NCBI GenBank assembly: GCA_963676515.1
Contig: OY781061.1
Span: 1,426,001 to 1,490,000 of the forward strand
DNA from: G963667145 sp963676515 [NCBI: Candidatus Cloacimonadota bacterium]
GTDB taxonomy: Bacteria; Cloacimonadota; Cloacimonadia; G963667145
Reading direction: 5' to 3'
DNA: 64,000 nt
Numbering within the stretch: the stretch's first letter is position 1; each line of letters starts with the position of its first letter. The position numbers and the translations under genes were made by a program. Under the pieces are notes generated by a model. The model was not told the origin of the DNA. It saw only the letters and a program-made list of their open reading frames with translations, and ran no database searches. Shown here piece after piece: positions 46,094-55,394 of this stretch.

Positions 46094-46693
46094 ATGAGCG
46101 AAAATACCGAAAACAAATGCAATGAGACTAAAGAAGAAAAGAAAGTTGCCAAAAAAGAAGAACAAGCGACTGTAAAAGCTGAACAAAAACAAGAGAAGCT
46201 AAAAAATAAAAAAGAAAAAAAAATCTCAACAAAAGATAAGTTAGCGGAAGTGGAAAAAGAGGTTTTGGTTCTAAAAGATCGCTTAGCTCGGAATTTGGCA
46301 GAATTTGAAAATTTCCGCAAACGCTCCATAAAAGAGCGGGAGCAGTGGATAAAATATGCTACCGAAAAGATTATCTTGGAGGTTTGCGATGTGCTGGATA
46401 ACTTCGAGAGAGCTTTGGATTCTGGCACACAGAAGCATCAGTTTGAGGAGTTTATGAAAGGCACGAAGCAGATATATGCTCAACTGGTGGGAGTGCTAGA
46501 TAAAGAAGGCGTGGAGAAGATGGAGTCTCAGGGCAAGGAGTTTGATCCCGAGATTCACGAGGCTCTCTCGCATGTGCCTGCTCCGGGCGTGGAGAAAGAT
46601 TGTGTCGCTTTTGTGGTAAAGAATGGCTACAAGAAAGGCGATAAGATATTGCGACCTGCTCAGGTTGCTGTGAGTTGTGGAGAGGGAGATTAA
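46094..46693 (+). CDS. grpE: Nucleotide exchange factor GrpE
   Basis: Co-chaperone that releases ADP from DnaK. It has 199 aa. A long charged, lysine-rich N-terminal coiled coil (residues 1-75) is followed by the family core (DNFERALDSG, VLDKEGVEKMESQGKEFDPE, and a beta domain ending ILRPAQVAVS). The ATG at 46094 is the first that fits; an in-frame earlier codon at 46043 lies within the operator. It is the first gene of a five-gene run ending with dnaJ. Confidence 0.93.
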   Translation: MSENTENKCNETKEEKKVAKKEEQATVKAEQKQEKLKNKKEKKISTKDKLAEVEKEVLVLKDRLARNLAEFENFRKRSIKEREQWIKYATEKIILEVCDVLDNFERALDSGTQKHQFEEFMKGTKQIYAQLVGVLDKEGVEKMESQGKEFDPEIHEALSHVPAPGVEKDCVAFVVKNGYKKGDKILRPAQVAVSCGEGD

Positions 46694-46711
46694 ATCCAAT
46701 AAGGGGGAGTT

Positions 46712-47296
46712 ATGAAATTTTTGGCTATCAACGGAAGTCCACACAAAGAAGGGAATACGGCTATTTTGCTTCAGAAAGTTTTGGATGTTGCTCAAAAAGA
46801 AGGGCACTCTACGGAAATTTTTCAGTTGCCGACAAAAGATTTGCAGGTTTGTGTGGGCTGCAGACAGTGTGCTGTCAATAAAGATGAAAAGTGCGTGATA
46901 AGCAGTGATTACCTAAACGATTTGGTGCAGAAGATGAAAGATGCGGATGTGCTAATTTTTGGCTCTCCTGTGTATATGGCTGGCGTGAGTGCACAGATGA
47001 AAGCCTTTATAGATAGGGCGGCACTGGTATGCAGAGCCAGTGGTTATTTGCTCAAAGGTAAGGTGGGAGCTGCTGTGGTAGCTGCCAGAAGAGGTGGAGC
47101 TTTGCCAGCGGTAGATACGCTCAATCATTTCTTTGCAATTCAGCAGATGTTTGTTGCTGGTTCTACTTACTGGAATTTTGCTCTGGGTAACGCTCCTGGA
47201 GAGGTAAATAGCGATCAAGAAGGGCTAGATAATATGGAAAATTTGGGCGAAAATCTATTGAAGCTAGCGACTACTTTGCATTCTGAAAAGTGTTAA
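46712..47296 (+). CDS. NADPH-dependent FMN reductase / iron-sulfur flavoprotein family
   Basis: A 194-aa flavodoxin-like protein. The FMN phosphate loop is INGSPHKEGNTA, and a cysteine motif follows (CVGCRQCAVNKDEKC), as in iron-sulfur flavoproteins that bind a compact [4Fe-4S] cluster. FGSPVYMAGVSAQMKAFIDR is the next conserved block. In anaerobes these proteins move electrons or reduce O2/H2O2. It lies 18 bases after grpE, inside the heat-shock operon, which is unusual. Confidence 0.85.
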   Translation: MKFLAINGSPHKEGNTAILLQKVLDVAQKEGHSTEIFQLPTKDLQVCVGCRQCAVNKDEKCVISSDYLNDLVQKMKDADVLIFGSPVYMAGVSAQMKAFIDRAALVCRASGYLLKGKVGAAVVAARRGGALPAVDTLNHFFAIQQMFVAGSTYWNFALGNAPGEVNSDQEGLDNMENLGENLLKLATTLHSEKC

Positions 47297-47306
47297 GGAG
47301 AAGAAA

Positions 47307-48458
47307 ATGATAGATTTTAAATTTCAAATTCCCACAGAGATGTTTTTTGGTAAAACTGCTTTGGACAACTTGCCCGAGTTGATAAGAGGCAAAAAAGTTT
47401 TGTTGACTTATGGTGGTGGCAGCATCAAGAAAAATGGCTTGTATAAGCAAGTGGTGGAGATTTTAGAAGCTGATAGTGCTGACTTTGCAGAGCTGGCTGG
47501 AATAGACCCGAATCCTAAAGTGAGCAGTGTGCACCAAGGGGTGAAGCTCATCAAGGAGCGGTGTTTGGATTTCATCTTGGCTGTAGGCGGAGGAAGTGTG
47601 GTGGATTGCAGCAAGTGCATCTCTAGGGCGGTTTACTACGATGGCGACCCCTGGGAGATGGTGAAGAACGCAGCATCGGTAGAGCAAGCAGTTCCTCTTG
47701 GGTGCATCATTACCTTGGCAGCTACAGGCACAGAGAATAACCAAAATGCGGTAATTTCCAACGACCAGACGCTGGAAAAAATACCGAGTTACGATACAAT
47801 GCAGATACCGCGTTTTGCCCTGATGAATCCTGAATACACTTACAGCGTGAACGCATATCATACGGCTGCGGGTGCGGTGGATATTATGGCTCATGTTTTT
47901 GAGCAATATTTTTCTCCCACAGTAGGAGCGATGGTAGCCGATGAGTTTGCTATCGGCATCTTGAAAACTTGCTTGAGCTATGCTCCAGTGGCGTTGCTAC
48001 AACCAACCGATTATGAGGCTAGAGCGAACTTGATGTGGGCATCAGCGATGGCTTTGAACGGCCTATTGGCAGCTGGCAAAGCGACCGACTGGGCTAGCCA
48101 TCAGATAGAGCATGGTGTGTCGGCTATCTCGGATATTACTCATGGTGTGGGTCTGGCGATTATTTTCCCAGCGTGGATGGATTATGTTCTTGGACAAGGA
48201 GTGGAAAAAGGTAAGTTTGAAACTTTGGCAGAACAGTTGTTTGCTCTGGAGGGTAAAAACAAAGCGAAGCGTTTTGTGCTGATGTTGCGAGAATTTTTCA
48301 CTTCCCTGGGGATGCCGAGTAAGCTCTCACAAGTGGGTGTAAAGAAAGAAGATTTGGAAACAATGGCTCAGAGGACGATGTTGTCTCGGAGTTACATTGG
48401 TGGATTTTATAAATTAAAACAAAACGATGTGCTGCAAATTTTGCAAGCGGCGTATTAA
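47307..48458 (+). CDS. Iron-containing alcohol dehydrogenase (YqhD/butanol dehydrogenase type)
   Basis: A 383-aa NAD(P)H-dependent dehydrogenase that reduces aldehydes to alcohols. The N-terminus KFQIPTEMFFGKTALDNLPE and the cofactor loop AVGGGSVVDCSKCI place it with YqhD/BdhA. Iron ligands are the Asp and His in VDIMAHVFEQ and the His residues in HQIEHGVSA and DITHGVGLA. It could remove toxic aldehydes or make ethanol/butanol. It is packed between the flavoprotein gene and dnaK (10 and about 25 bases). Confidence 0.9.
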   Translation: MIDFKFQIPTEMFFGKTALDNLPELIRGKKVLLTYGGGSIKKNGLYKQVVEILEADSADFAELAGIDPNPKVSSVHQGVKLIKERCLDFILAVGGGSVVDCSKCISRAVYYDGDPWEMVKNAASVEQAVPLGCIITLAATGTENNQNAVISNDQTLEKIPSYDTMQIPRFALMNPEYTYSVNAYHTAAGAVDIMAHVFEQYFSPTVGAMVADEFAIGILKTCLSYAPVALLQPTDYEARANLMWASAMALNGLLAAGKATDWASHQIEHGVSAISDITHGVGLAIIFPAWMDYVLGQGVEKGKFETLAEQLFALEGKNKAKRFVLMLREFFTSLGMPSKLSQVGVKKEDLETMAQRTMLSRSYIGGFYKLKQNDVLQILQAAY

Positions 48459-48485
48459 ATTATTGAATTTTAAAGGAGAAAGATG

Positions 48486-50423
48486 ATGGGAAAGATTATA
48501 GGAATAGATTTGGGGACTACAAACTCTTGTGTAGCGGTGCTGGAAGGTGGTAAACCTGTAGTGATAACCAATGCGGAAGGAAATAGAACGACTCCTTCGG
48601 TGGTTGGTTTTACCAAAGATAAACAAAGATTGGTGGGGTTATTAGCCAAAAGGCAAGCGGTTACCAATCCTGAAAATACGATATTTTCTGCGAAGAGATT
48701 TATCGGAAGACAGTTGAACGAGCTGGTGGAAGAGGTAAAGACTGTGCCTTATGAAGTCAAACAAGGCAAGAGCGAGGCTATGTTCCATGTGAAAGTGGAG
48801 AATAAAGATTTTACTCCTCAAGAGATTTCTTCGATGATTTTGGGCAGAATGAAAGAGACGGCTGAGGCTTATCTGGGGCAAAAAGTGACTGAAGCTGTGA
48901 TTACAGTGCCAGCATACTTTAACGACGCTCAAAGGCAAGCCACCAAAGACGCGGGCAAGATAGCAGGGCTAGAGGTGAAAAGAATCATCAATGAGCCTAC
49001 AGCGGCTGCCTTGGCGTACGGTTTGAATTCTCAGAAAGAGGAAAAAGTGGCTGTTTACGATTTGGGTGGCGGAACTTTTGACATCTCTATTTTGGATATC
49101 TCCGATGGTGTGATAGAGGTGCTTTCTACCAATGGCGATACGCATTTGGGTGGAGACGACTTTGACCAAAAGATTATTGCCTGGATCTTGGAGAAATTCA
49201 AGGCTCAAGAAGGTATAGATTTGGGCAAAGATCCTACTGTGATGCAAAGGCTAAAAGAGGCTGCAGAAAAAGCAAAGATAGAGCTTTCGGGCACAACCAG
49301 TGCTAATATCAACTTGCCGTTTATCACTGCTGATGCTAGTGGACCTAAGCATCTTGACCTCAATCTGGGTAAAGCAGAGTTTGACTCGATGGTAGCGGAC
49401 TTGATCGCCAAGAGTATAGAGCCATGTCGCAAAGCGATGAGTGATGCTGGGTTGAGCATAGACAAGGTGGACGAAGTCTTATTGGTCGGTGGCTCTACGA
49501 GGATACCTGCAGTGGTAGAGGCTGTGGAGAAATATTTTGGCAAGAAGGTCAATAAGTCGGTGAATCCTGATGAAGTGGTAGCTACTGGTGCTGGTATCCA
49601 AGGTGGTATCCTTAGTGGCGATGAGAGCGTGGACGATGTGCTGTTGCTGGATGTGACACCGCTGACTCTAGGGATAGAGACGATGGGTGGTGTGATGACT
49701 GCACTTATCGAGAGGAATACGACGATTCCTACCAAAAAGTCGCAAGTGTTCTCTACGGCTGCTGACAATCAACCAGCTGTGAACATCAAGGTATTGCAGG
49801 GCGAGAGACCAATGGCAACGGACAACAGAGTGCTGGGTAACTTCGACTTGGTAGGTTTGCCACCAGCACCCAGAGGCGTGCCACAGATAGAGGTGACTTT
49901 TGATATAGATGCCAACGGAATATTGCATGTGACCGCCAAAGATAAAGGCACGGGCAAAGAGCAATCTATCAAAATTGAGAGACCGGGTTCATTGTCGGAC
50001 GAGGAGATAGAGAAGATGGTGAAAGAGGCGGAGGCGAATAAAGCGGATGATGACAAACGCAAAGAGCTGGTTAACGCCAAGAATGAGCTGGAGACTTTGA
50101 TCTTCTCTACGGAAAAATCTCTGAAAGAGTATGGCGAGAAGCTGGCTGATGATGAGAAAAAGAAGATAGAAGATGCTCTGAAAGATGCTAATGAGAAAAA
50201 AGATAAAGCTGCTACCAAAGAAGAGATAACGGCTATTAGAGATGAACTAGCTGGTAAAGCACAAAAGATAGGCGAGATATTGCAAGCAGAGATGCAGAAG
50301 AATCAGGCTGCTGGTGATGCTGGTGCTGATCCGCAAGGACAAAATGCAGAGAGCGGTGCTGGTAACAAAGGCAAAGACGCTCCTGTGGATGCAGATTTTG
50401 AAGTAGTGGACGACGAAAAGTAA
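48486..50423 (+). CDS. dnaK: Chaperone DnaK (Hsp70)
   Basis: Central Hsp70 chaperone. It has 645 aa, starting [20 protein letters not shown]. Further motifs are the ATPase signatures [14 protein letters not shown] and [20 protein letters not shown], the linker [13 protein letters not shown] and the C-terminal EVVDDEK ending. Two ATGs stand in a row (48483 and 48486); the second matches the family start and has AGGAG at 8 bases. It follows the alcohol dehydrogenase gene without a promoter of its own that I can see. Confidence 0.97.
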   Translation: MGKIIGIDLGTTNSCVAVLEGGKPVVITNAEGNRTTPSVVGFTKDKQRLVGLLAKRQAVTNPENTIFSAKRFIGRQLNELVEEVKTVPYEVKQGKSEAMFHVKVENKDFTPQEISSMILGRMKETAEAYLGQKVTEAVITVPAYFNDAQRQATKDAGKIAGLEVKRIINEPTAAALAYGLNSQKEEKVAVYDLGGGTFDISILDISDGVIEVLSTNGDTHLGGDDFDQKIIAWILEKFKAQEGIDLGKDPTVMQRLKEAAEKAKIELSGTTSANINLPFITADASGPKHLDLNLGKAEFDSMVADLIAKSIEPCRKAMSDAGLSIDKVDEVLLVGGSTRIPAVVEAVEKYFGKKVNKSVNPDEVVATGAGIQGGILSGDESVDDVLLLDVTPLTLGIETMGGVMTALIERNTTIPTKKSQVFSTAADNQPAVNIKVLQGERPMATDNRVLGNFDLVGLPPAPRGVPQIEVTFDIDANGILHVTAKDKGTGKEQSIKIERPGSLSDEEIEKMVKEAEANKADDDKRKELVNAKNELETLIFSTEKSLKEYGEKLADDEKKKIEDALKDANEKKDKAATKEEITAIRDELAGKAQKIGEILQAEMQKNQAAGDAGADPQGQNAESGAGNKGKDAPVDADFEVVDDEK

Positions 50424-50435
50424 GATTAAGATTTT

Positions 50436-50477
50436 GAGCAAAGAGGAAGGCGAAGTTTATCTTCGTCTTTCTTGCTC
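50436..50477 (+). terminator. Hairpin after dnaK, partial terminator
   Basis: GAGCAA and CGAAG pair with CTTCG and TTGCTC in an imperfect hairpin, followed by ATTTGCTTTT rather than a clean T-run. It may lessen transcription into dnaJ. Confidence 0.45.
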
Positions 50478-50498
50478 ATTTGCTTTTAGAGTCGATTT

Positions 50499-50539
50499 TC
50501 ATTTGCCTCATTCTGAGAAAAACGGGCTGAGACAAATGA
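50499..50539. repeat. Inverted repeat upstream of dnaJ
   Basis: TCATTTGCCTCA pairs with TGAGACAAATGA at 11 of 12 positions across a 17-base loop. It ends about 40 bases before dnaJ and may be a regulatory or mRNA-processing structure. Confidence 0.4.
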
Positions 50540-50579
50540 GAATATAAATAAGTTTATTAAATGGAGTTTATAAAATATT

Positions 50580-51728
50580 ATGTCAAAAAGAGATTATTAT
50601 GAGGTGCTGGGTCTTGCCAAGAGTGCCAGTGCTGCGGAGATAAAGAAATCTTATCGCAAATTGGCGATGAAGTTCCATCCTGATAAAAATCAGGGGGACA
50701 AAGTAGCAGAGGAAAAGTTCAAAGAGGCTTCTGAGGCTTACGAGGTACTCTCGGACACAAATAAGAGGTCTCGCTACGACCAGTTCGGACACGCAGGCAT
50801 GAGCGGAGCTTTTGGTCATCAAGGTGGCTTCCGCTGGTCAGACTTTACTCACGGTGGCGATTTCTCCGATGTTTTCGAGGGCGAGGGTTTCTCTTCGTTT
50901 TTTGGTAATATGTTCGGTGGAGGTCGTAGATCTGGCAGGAGAAGTAATCGTGGTGAAGATTTGCAGATAAAAGTCAGCTTGACCCTGCTAGAGATAGCCA
51001 AAGGGTGCGAGAAAAAAATAAAGCTGAAAGTGAAAGAAGCTTGCCAGAAATGTGGTGGCACTGGTGCTGCGGACGGTAAGAAAGAGGTTTGCCAACAATG
51101 TGGAGGCACAGGGCAAGTACGCCAAGTGCAAAATTCGCTATTTGGTAGAATGCAGACGGTGGTCGAGTGTCCAGGATGTGCAGGCACAGGTCAGAAGATA
51201 AAGAATGTTTGCAAGAGTTGTGGTGGCAGTGGCAGAGAAGAAAAGCAAAAAACTGTGGTAGTGAAAATCCCCGCAGGTGTAGAAGAGGGACAATATTTGC
51301 GACTAGACGGGCAAGGCAATGTCGCTCAGGGCGGTGGAGCTAAAGGCGATCTGATCGTGGTCATCTCCGAAAAAGAGCATCCTCTATTTGCCAGAGAAGC
51401 CGAAAATCTTTATGTTGATTATCCGATTAGTGTTCCTATGGCAGTTTTGGGCGGCGAGGTGATGATAGACTCTATTTACGGTGGCAGACTGAAACTCAAA
51501 GTACTTCCTGGTACAGAATCGGGTAAGGTACTCAGGGTAAAAGGACAAGGATTGCCAGTGGTAAATCGTGGTTACAAGGGAGATATGTTCGTGCAAATCT
51601 CTGTGGCGATACCCGACAAGCTAGGCAAAGAAGAGAAAAAGTTGTACGAAAAACTTGCCAAATTTGACTCTGAAAAAGAGCTAAATCCGAGAAGGTCTTT
51701 CTTGGATAAGATGAAAGAGTTCTTTTAA
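50580..51728 (+). CDS. dnaJ: Chaperone DnaJ (Hsp40)
   Basis: Co-chaperone that hands clients to DnaK and stimulates its ATPase. It has 382 aa: J domain with the HPD motif ([10 protein letters not shown]), a Gly/Phe-rich linker, four zinc-finger repeats ([32 protein letters not shown]), and the C-terminal beta domains. All zinc cysteines are present. The separation from dnaK is 156 bases and includes two hairpins. Confidence 0.96.
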   Translation: MSKRDYYEVLGLAKSASAAEIKKSYRKLAMKFHPDKNQGDKVAEEKFKEASEAYEVLSDTNKRSRYDQFGHAGMSGAFGHQGGFRWSDFTHGGDFSDVFEGEGFSSFFGNMFGGGRRSGRRSNRGEDLQIKVSLTLLEIAKGCEKKIKLKVKEACQKCGGTGAADGKKEVCQQCGGTGQVRQVQNSLFGRMQTVVECPGCAGTGQKIKNVCKSCGGSGREEKQKTVVVKIPAGVEEGQYLRLDGQGNVAQGGGAKGDLIVVISEKEHPLFAREAENLYVDYPISVPMAVLGGEVMIDSIYGGRLKLKVLPGTESGKVLRVKGQGLPVVNRGYKGDMFVQISVAIPDKLGKEEKKLYEKLAKFDSEKELNPRRSFLDKMKEFF

Positions 51729-51757
51729 TTTTTATAAAAAAAGGTGTTTAAACTAAG

Positions 51758-52297
51758 ATGAAAAAAATTTTTGCTTTATTTTTGCCCGTGCTACTTTTGA
51801 GTTGTGCATACAGCGTGGGTGGAAGTACTTTGTCGCATTTAAAGACGATTACAATTCAGACTTTTGTCAACTCTACAGACGAAGATTGGCTGGATGAGGA
51901 TTTATTAAACTACTTCTCTACCCAGTTCAACTCTAATAGCAATCTGAAAACGCAGACCAAAGATGCCAATTGTGTGTTGAAAGGCGAGATTTTGACTTAC
52001 ACGGACGAGGTGTATAAATACGATTCGGACGACAATGTCGAAAGTTATCACATCAAAATGAGCTTCAAGGTGGAGTTTTACGATTTGGTAAAAAACAAAA
52101 CGCTTTATTCCACATCGAGCAAAACTTACAATGTGGAGTATGTTATCGGCGATCCAGACAACCCAGACATCACGGTGGATGTTACCATCTCGGAGGCACA
52201 AGACAACAATCGCGATAAGTTTGACTTGATAATAAAGCCTGAAATTTTTGAAGATTTGTTTGATGAGATAAACACTTCTACTTTTGAGTCTTGGTAG
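51758..52297 (+). CDS. LptE-like LPS assembly lipoprotein
   Basis: A 179-aa lipoprotein with lipobox LLLSCAYSVGG. The start of the mature part, then LKTITIQTFVNSTDED and the later VEYVIGDPDNPD, match the LptE/DUF799-like family whose members plug the LptD barrel for LPS insertion. Sequence similarity in this family is low, so the call rests on length, lipobox and pattern. It follows dnaJ by 29 bases and precedes the pseudouridine synthase by 9. Confidence 0.65.
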   Translation: MKKIFALFLPVLLLSCAYSVGGSTLSHLKTITIQTFVNSTDEDWLDEDLLNYFSTQFNSNSNLKTQTKDANCVLKGEILTYTDEVYKYDSDDNVESYHIKMSFKVEFYDLVKNKTLYSTSSKTYNVEYVIGDPDNPDITVDVTISEAQDNNRDKFDLIIKPEIFEDLFDEINTSTFESW

Positions 52298-52306
52298 TAG
52301 GTTATT

Positions 52307-53020
52307 TTGAGAATTAATAAATTTTTAGCGTTTTGCGGATTCGGCTCGAGAAGAGGCGTCGAGACTCTCATTACCCAGGGGAAAGTGCTGGTAAACGGCG
52401 AAGTTTGCCGTGAGTTTAGCTGGCAAGTGGATCCTGGGCAAGATGTGGTAGAGGTCGATGGCAAGGCGGCGGAGTACAACGACGATAAAATCTATCTGAT
52501 GATAAATAAGCCGATAGGTTATCTGGTGTCGCACAAAGACGCTTTTGACAGAAAGCTGGTTTACGATTTGTTGCCCGATTTTGGGATGCATCTTTTTTCT
52601 GTGGGCAGGCTTGATTACCAATCGCAGGGACTTTTGCTCCTGACTAGCGATGGGGATTTCGCCAACAAGGTTATCCATCCGCGTTACAAATTGGAGAAAG
52701 TTTACAAGGTGACGGTCAATGGCTATTTCAGCAAAGAGATGGCGGAAAAGCTTCGTAATGGAGTGGAGTTTGATGGCAGAAAGACATTGCCAGCCAAAGT
52801 TTATATCAACCAAACCTCGCCTAAACAAAGCATCTTGAGAATTGTGATAAAAGAGGGTCGCAAGAGACAGGTGCGACGGATGGTATCTTCGGTAGGTTTG
52901 GATGTAACCAAGCTAGTGCGGGTGCAGATCGGTGGTTTGCAGATGGGGAGCTTGCCGATAGGGATGTGGAAATTTCTTTCTCAGAGGCATATTAAGAGTT
53001 TATTTGGAAAACAAAAATAA
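52307..53020 (+). CDS. rluB: Pseudouridine synthase RsuA/RluB family
   Basis: A 237-aa enzyme with an S4 domain at residues 1-60 (RINKFLAFCGFGSRRGVE) and the catalytic motif GRLDYQSQGLLLLTSDG containing the essential Asp. The C-terminal EGRKRQVRRMVSSVGLDV is typical. The family members RluB, RluE, RluF and RsuA are not separable by eye; RluB is most probable from the S4 plus linker layout. It starts with TTG. A terminator follows. Confidence 0.85.
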   Translation: MRINKFLAFCGFGSRRGVETLITQGKVLVNGEVCREFSWQVDPGQDVVEVDGKAAEYNDDKIYLMINKPIGYLVSHKDAFDRKLVYDLLPDFGMHLFSVGRLDYQSQGLLLLTSDGDFANKVIHPRYKLEKVYKVTVNGYFSKEMAEKLRNGVEFDGRKTLPAKVYINQTSPKQSILRIVIKEGRKRQVRRMVSSVGLDVTKLVRVQIGGLQMGSLPIGMWKFLSQRHIKSLFGKQK

Positions 53021-53035
53021 GGTTTTTTAAGAAAG

Positions 53036-53070
53036 CACTGACGGGGTAAAACTCGCCAGTGTTTTTTTTT
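53036..53070 (+). terminator. Intrinsic terminator after rluB
   Basis: CACTG-CG pairs with CG-CAGTG with one A-C mismatch, followed by nine T. Confidence 0.85.
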
Positions 53071-53826
53071 AGCTGCAAATATACTTTCAGCGTGACTCTA
53101 TCTATTCTTATTTACTGCTATTGCAAGATGTTACCTTTCTTGTTTTACTGATAAAAAAGAAATAATAGTTCATTTTTCTTTTGTAACCAATAGAAAAACC
53201 GAACCAAAAAGAAAAGTTCCTTTTGGCATAAACTCGCTATAAGGAATTGCGAGAGGAGAGTGGGGCAAAACCAACGGAGTAGAGCTCCTTCCGTGTAATG
53301 TCCACAATTTTGTGCTTTGCCTTGAGTCTAATTCTGGCGACGAGCAGATACTGCTTTTTTACTTATGCTCAAAGTTATGCCAAAAGTGATGGCCCACCCT
53401 CGACCCTTGCGGGTTTCTCTGGGCGGTGGTAAGATTAGTATTTCTCTGCTACTACAAAAGTGGCAGTGACAAAACTTTATAATAAAAACGCTAGAGCTAG
53501 GTAATAAAAAAATACAATCTACGATAAAATACGGGAACGACCCACACTTATCGCTTTGCTGGTGACGCGAAACGACTGTCACTTTAGTGATGCAGAGTGG
53601 GCTTCTCTGCTTCGTCTTTTCGTCCATCCGAAAAGATGGAGACCCCTCTGGTAAGAGGACAAATTAAAGAAAAATGAACACTCTCGCAGGGGAGAGTAAC
53701 AGAGACTTTTTCTTTGGTATTAGCTTTCTTTTTGTCAGCAAAACAAGAAAGTTGATAAAAATCTTTTTGGCAAAAAAATTGGACAAAACATCACTTCAAT
53801 TAAACCTGCCAAATTAGAGGTTTAGT
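53071..53826. other. Gene-free, repeat-rich gap of about 750 bases
   Basis: It holds the inverted copy described at 53118-53162, a CTCGC/GCGAG pair near 53229-53254, a GGAG-TAGA-GCTCC hairpin near 53276, and pairs such as TCAC/GTGA near 53579. It also contains two TTTCTTTTTG-type inverted repeats (around 53160-53210 and 53722-53752) like those that begin the structured elements. No protein-coding frame looks real, and I do not recognise any RNA family. Confidence 0.5.
53118..53162 (-). repeat. Inverted dispersed copy of 11036-11080
   Basis: The reverse complement of this stretch matches 11036-11080 with 43 of 45 bases, and the first 24 bases are identical. Confidence 0.85.
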
Positions 53827-55344
53827 ATGAAAGAAAAAGTTTTGTTAACGATTTTAGATGGTTGGGGAGTTGCTGAAGCAGGCGTGGGAAACGCTGTAGA
53901 GGCTGCAAACACTCCTTATTTGGACAGTTTGGAAAAAGAAAATGGAGCTGCTTCTCTTTTGCCATCGGGCTTGGCTGTGGGTCTGGAAGAGGGGACGATG
54001 GGTAACTCGGAAGTGGGTCACCTGAATATCGGTGCTGGACGCGTGGTGTATCAGCTTAATACGCTTATAGATAGCTCCATAAAAAGCGGAGAGTTTGAGA
54101 AAAATCCTGCCTTGAATGAGGCTATCGATAATTGCTTGAGCAAAGGCACTAATCTGCACATCTTGGGGCTGTTATCCGATGGTAAAGTTCATTCCAATCC
54201 CAATCAGTTGCTTGCTTTTTTGCGTTTGGCTTCTTTGCGTGGTTTGTCATCACAGAGGATTTTTTATCATATCTTGACCGATGGTAGGGACACGCTGCCT
54301 CATTCTGGGCAAGGGTTCATCGAGAAGTTCCTGCAAGATAGTAGGGGCTTGTGCAGCATTGCTAGCGTGTGTGGTCGCTATTGGGCGATGGACAGAGACA
54401 ATCGCTGGGAGAGAGTGGAAAAAGCTTACAGATGCTTTGTCGAGAGGCAAGGTGAGAGCTTTGCTGACCCTATCGCTGCAATACGCAGTAGCTATGCCCA
54501 AAACATTACAGATGAGTTCGTAGAGCCGTGTGTGATAGGCGATACTCCTGGTGTGGCAGATGGTGACTCGGTGTTCTTTTTCAACTTTCGGGCTGATCGT
54601 GCCCGCCAACTTTCTTTTGCTTTCGTATTGCCAGAATTTGCTGATTTCCAGCGGGAAAAGATAAAAAATCTTTGCTTTTTGAGTATGTCACCTTACAATG
54701 AGCAGCTAGAGAAATATACGAAAATAGCTTTTCGTTTGCCAAAACTGGTAAATATCTTGGGCGAAGTAGTGCAAGATAATAAGATGAAGCAGCTTCGCAT
54801 TGCGGAGACGGAAAAATACGCCCATGTTACTTTTTTCTTTAATGGGACCAGAGAAAACCCTTTTGAGGGTGAAGAGAGAATTTTGATTCCATCTCCTCGG
54901 GTGGCTTCTTACGATTTGCAACCAGAGATGAGTGCGTATTTGCTGCAAGAAAGGCTGGTGGAACAGCTGGAGAGCGAGAAGTACGATTTGATAGTGTGTA
55001 ACCTCGCCAACTGTGATATGGTCGGGCATACGGGCGACTTCGAGGCTACTAAGAAGGCTGTGGAGGCTGTGGATGCGGTGATGAGCAAAGTAACGCCTTC
55101 TGCTTTAGCACATGGCTATAAGGTGCTGGTGACCGCTGACCATGGTAATGCGGAGAAGATGTTGAACGAAAATGGCGATAAGTTTACTGCTCATACCACT
55201 TCGCCAGTGAAGCTAATCTTAGCAGGTTGTGGCAAAGATAAGCTGAAAGATGGCAAGCTGGGCGATATCGCCCCGACTATTTTGAAGTTGATGGGCATAG
55301 AGCAACCCAAAGAGATGACTGGCGAGAATTTATTGCAGTCTTAG
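53827..55344 (+). CDS. gpmI: 2,3-bisphosphoglycerate-independent phosphoglycerate mutase
   Basis: Glycolytic enzyme exchanging 3- and 2-phosphoglycerate using manganese. It has 505 aa. The phosphorylated serine is in MGNSEVGHLNIGAGR, metal-binding residues are in TILDGWG, DGRDTLP, NCDMVGHTGD and TADHGNAE. It stands alone after the gap, with GAGG 8 bases before the ATG. Confidence 0.95.
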   Translation: MKEKVLLTILDGWGVAEAGVGNAVEAANTPYLDSLEKENGAASLLPSGLAVGLEEGTMGNSEVGHLNIGAGRVVYQLNTLIDSSIKSGEFEKNPALNEAIDNCLSKGTNLHILGLLSDGKVHSNPNQLLAFLRLASLRGLSSQRIFYHILTDGRDTLPHSGQGFIEKFLQDSRGLCSIASVCGRYWAMDRDNRWERVEKAYRCFVERQGESFADPIAAIRSSYAQNITDEFVEPCVIGDTPGVADGDSVFFFNFRADRARQLSFAFVLPEFADFQREKIKNLCFLSMSPYNEQLEKYTKIAFRLPKLVNILGEVVQDNKMKQLRIAETEKYAHVTFFFNGTRENPFEGEERILIPSPRVASYDLQPEMSAYLLQERLVEQLESEKYDLIVCNLANCDMVGHTGDFEATKKAVEAVDAVMSKVTPSALAHGYKVLVTADHGNAEKMLNENGDKFTAHTTSPVKLILAGCGKDKLKDGKLGDIAPTILKLMGIEQPKEMTGENLLQS

Positions 55345-55394
55345 GATTTTAGGTGAGTTATATTTTTTAGAAATGTAGAAAAAGAGAGATTAAA

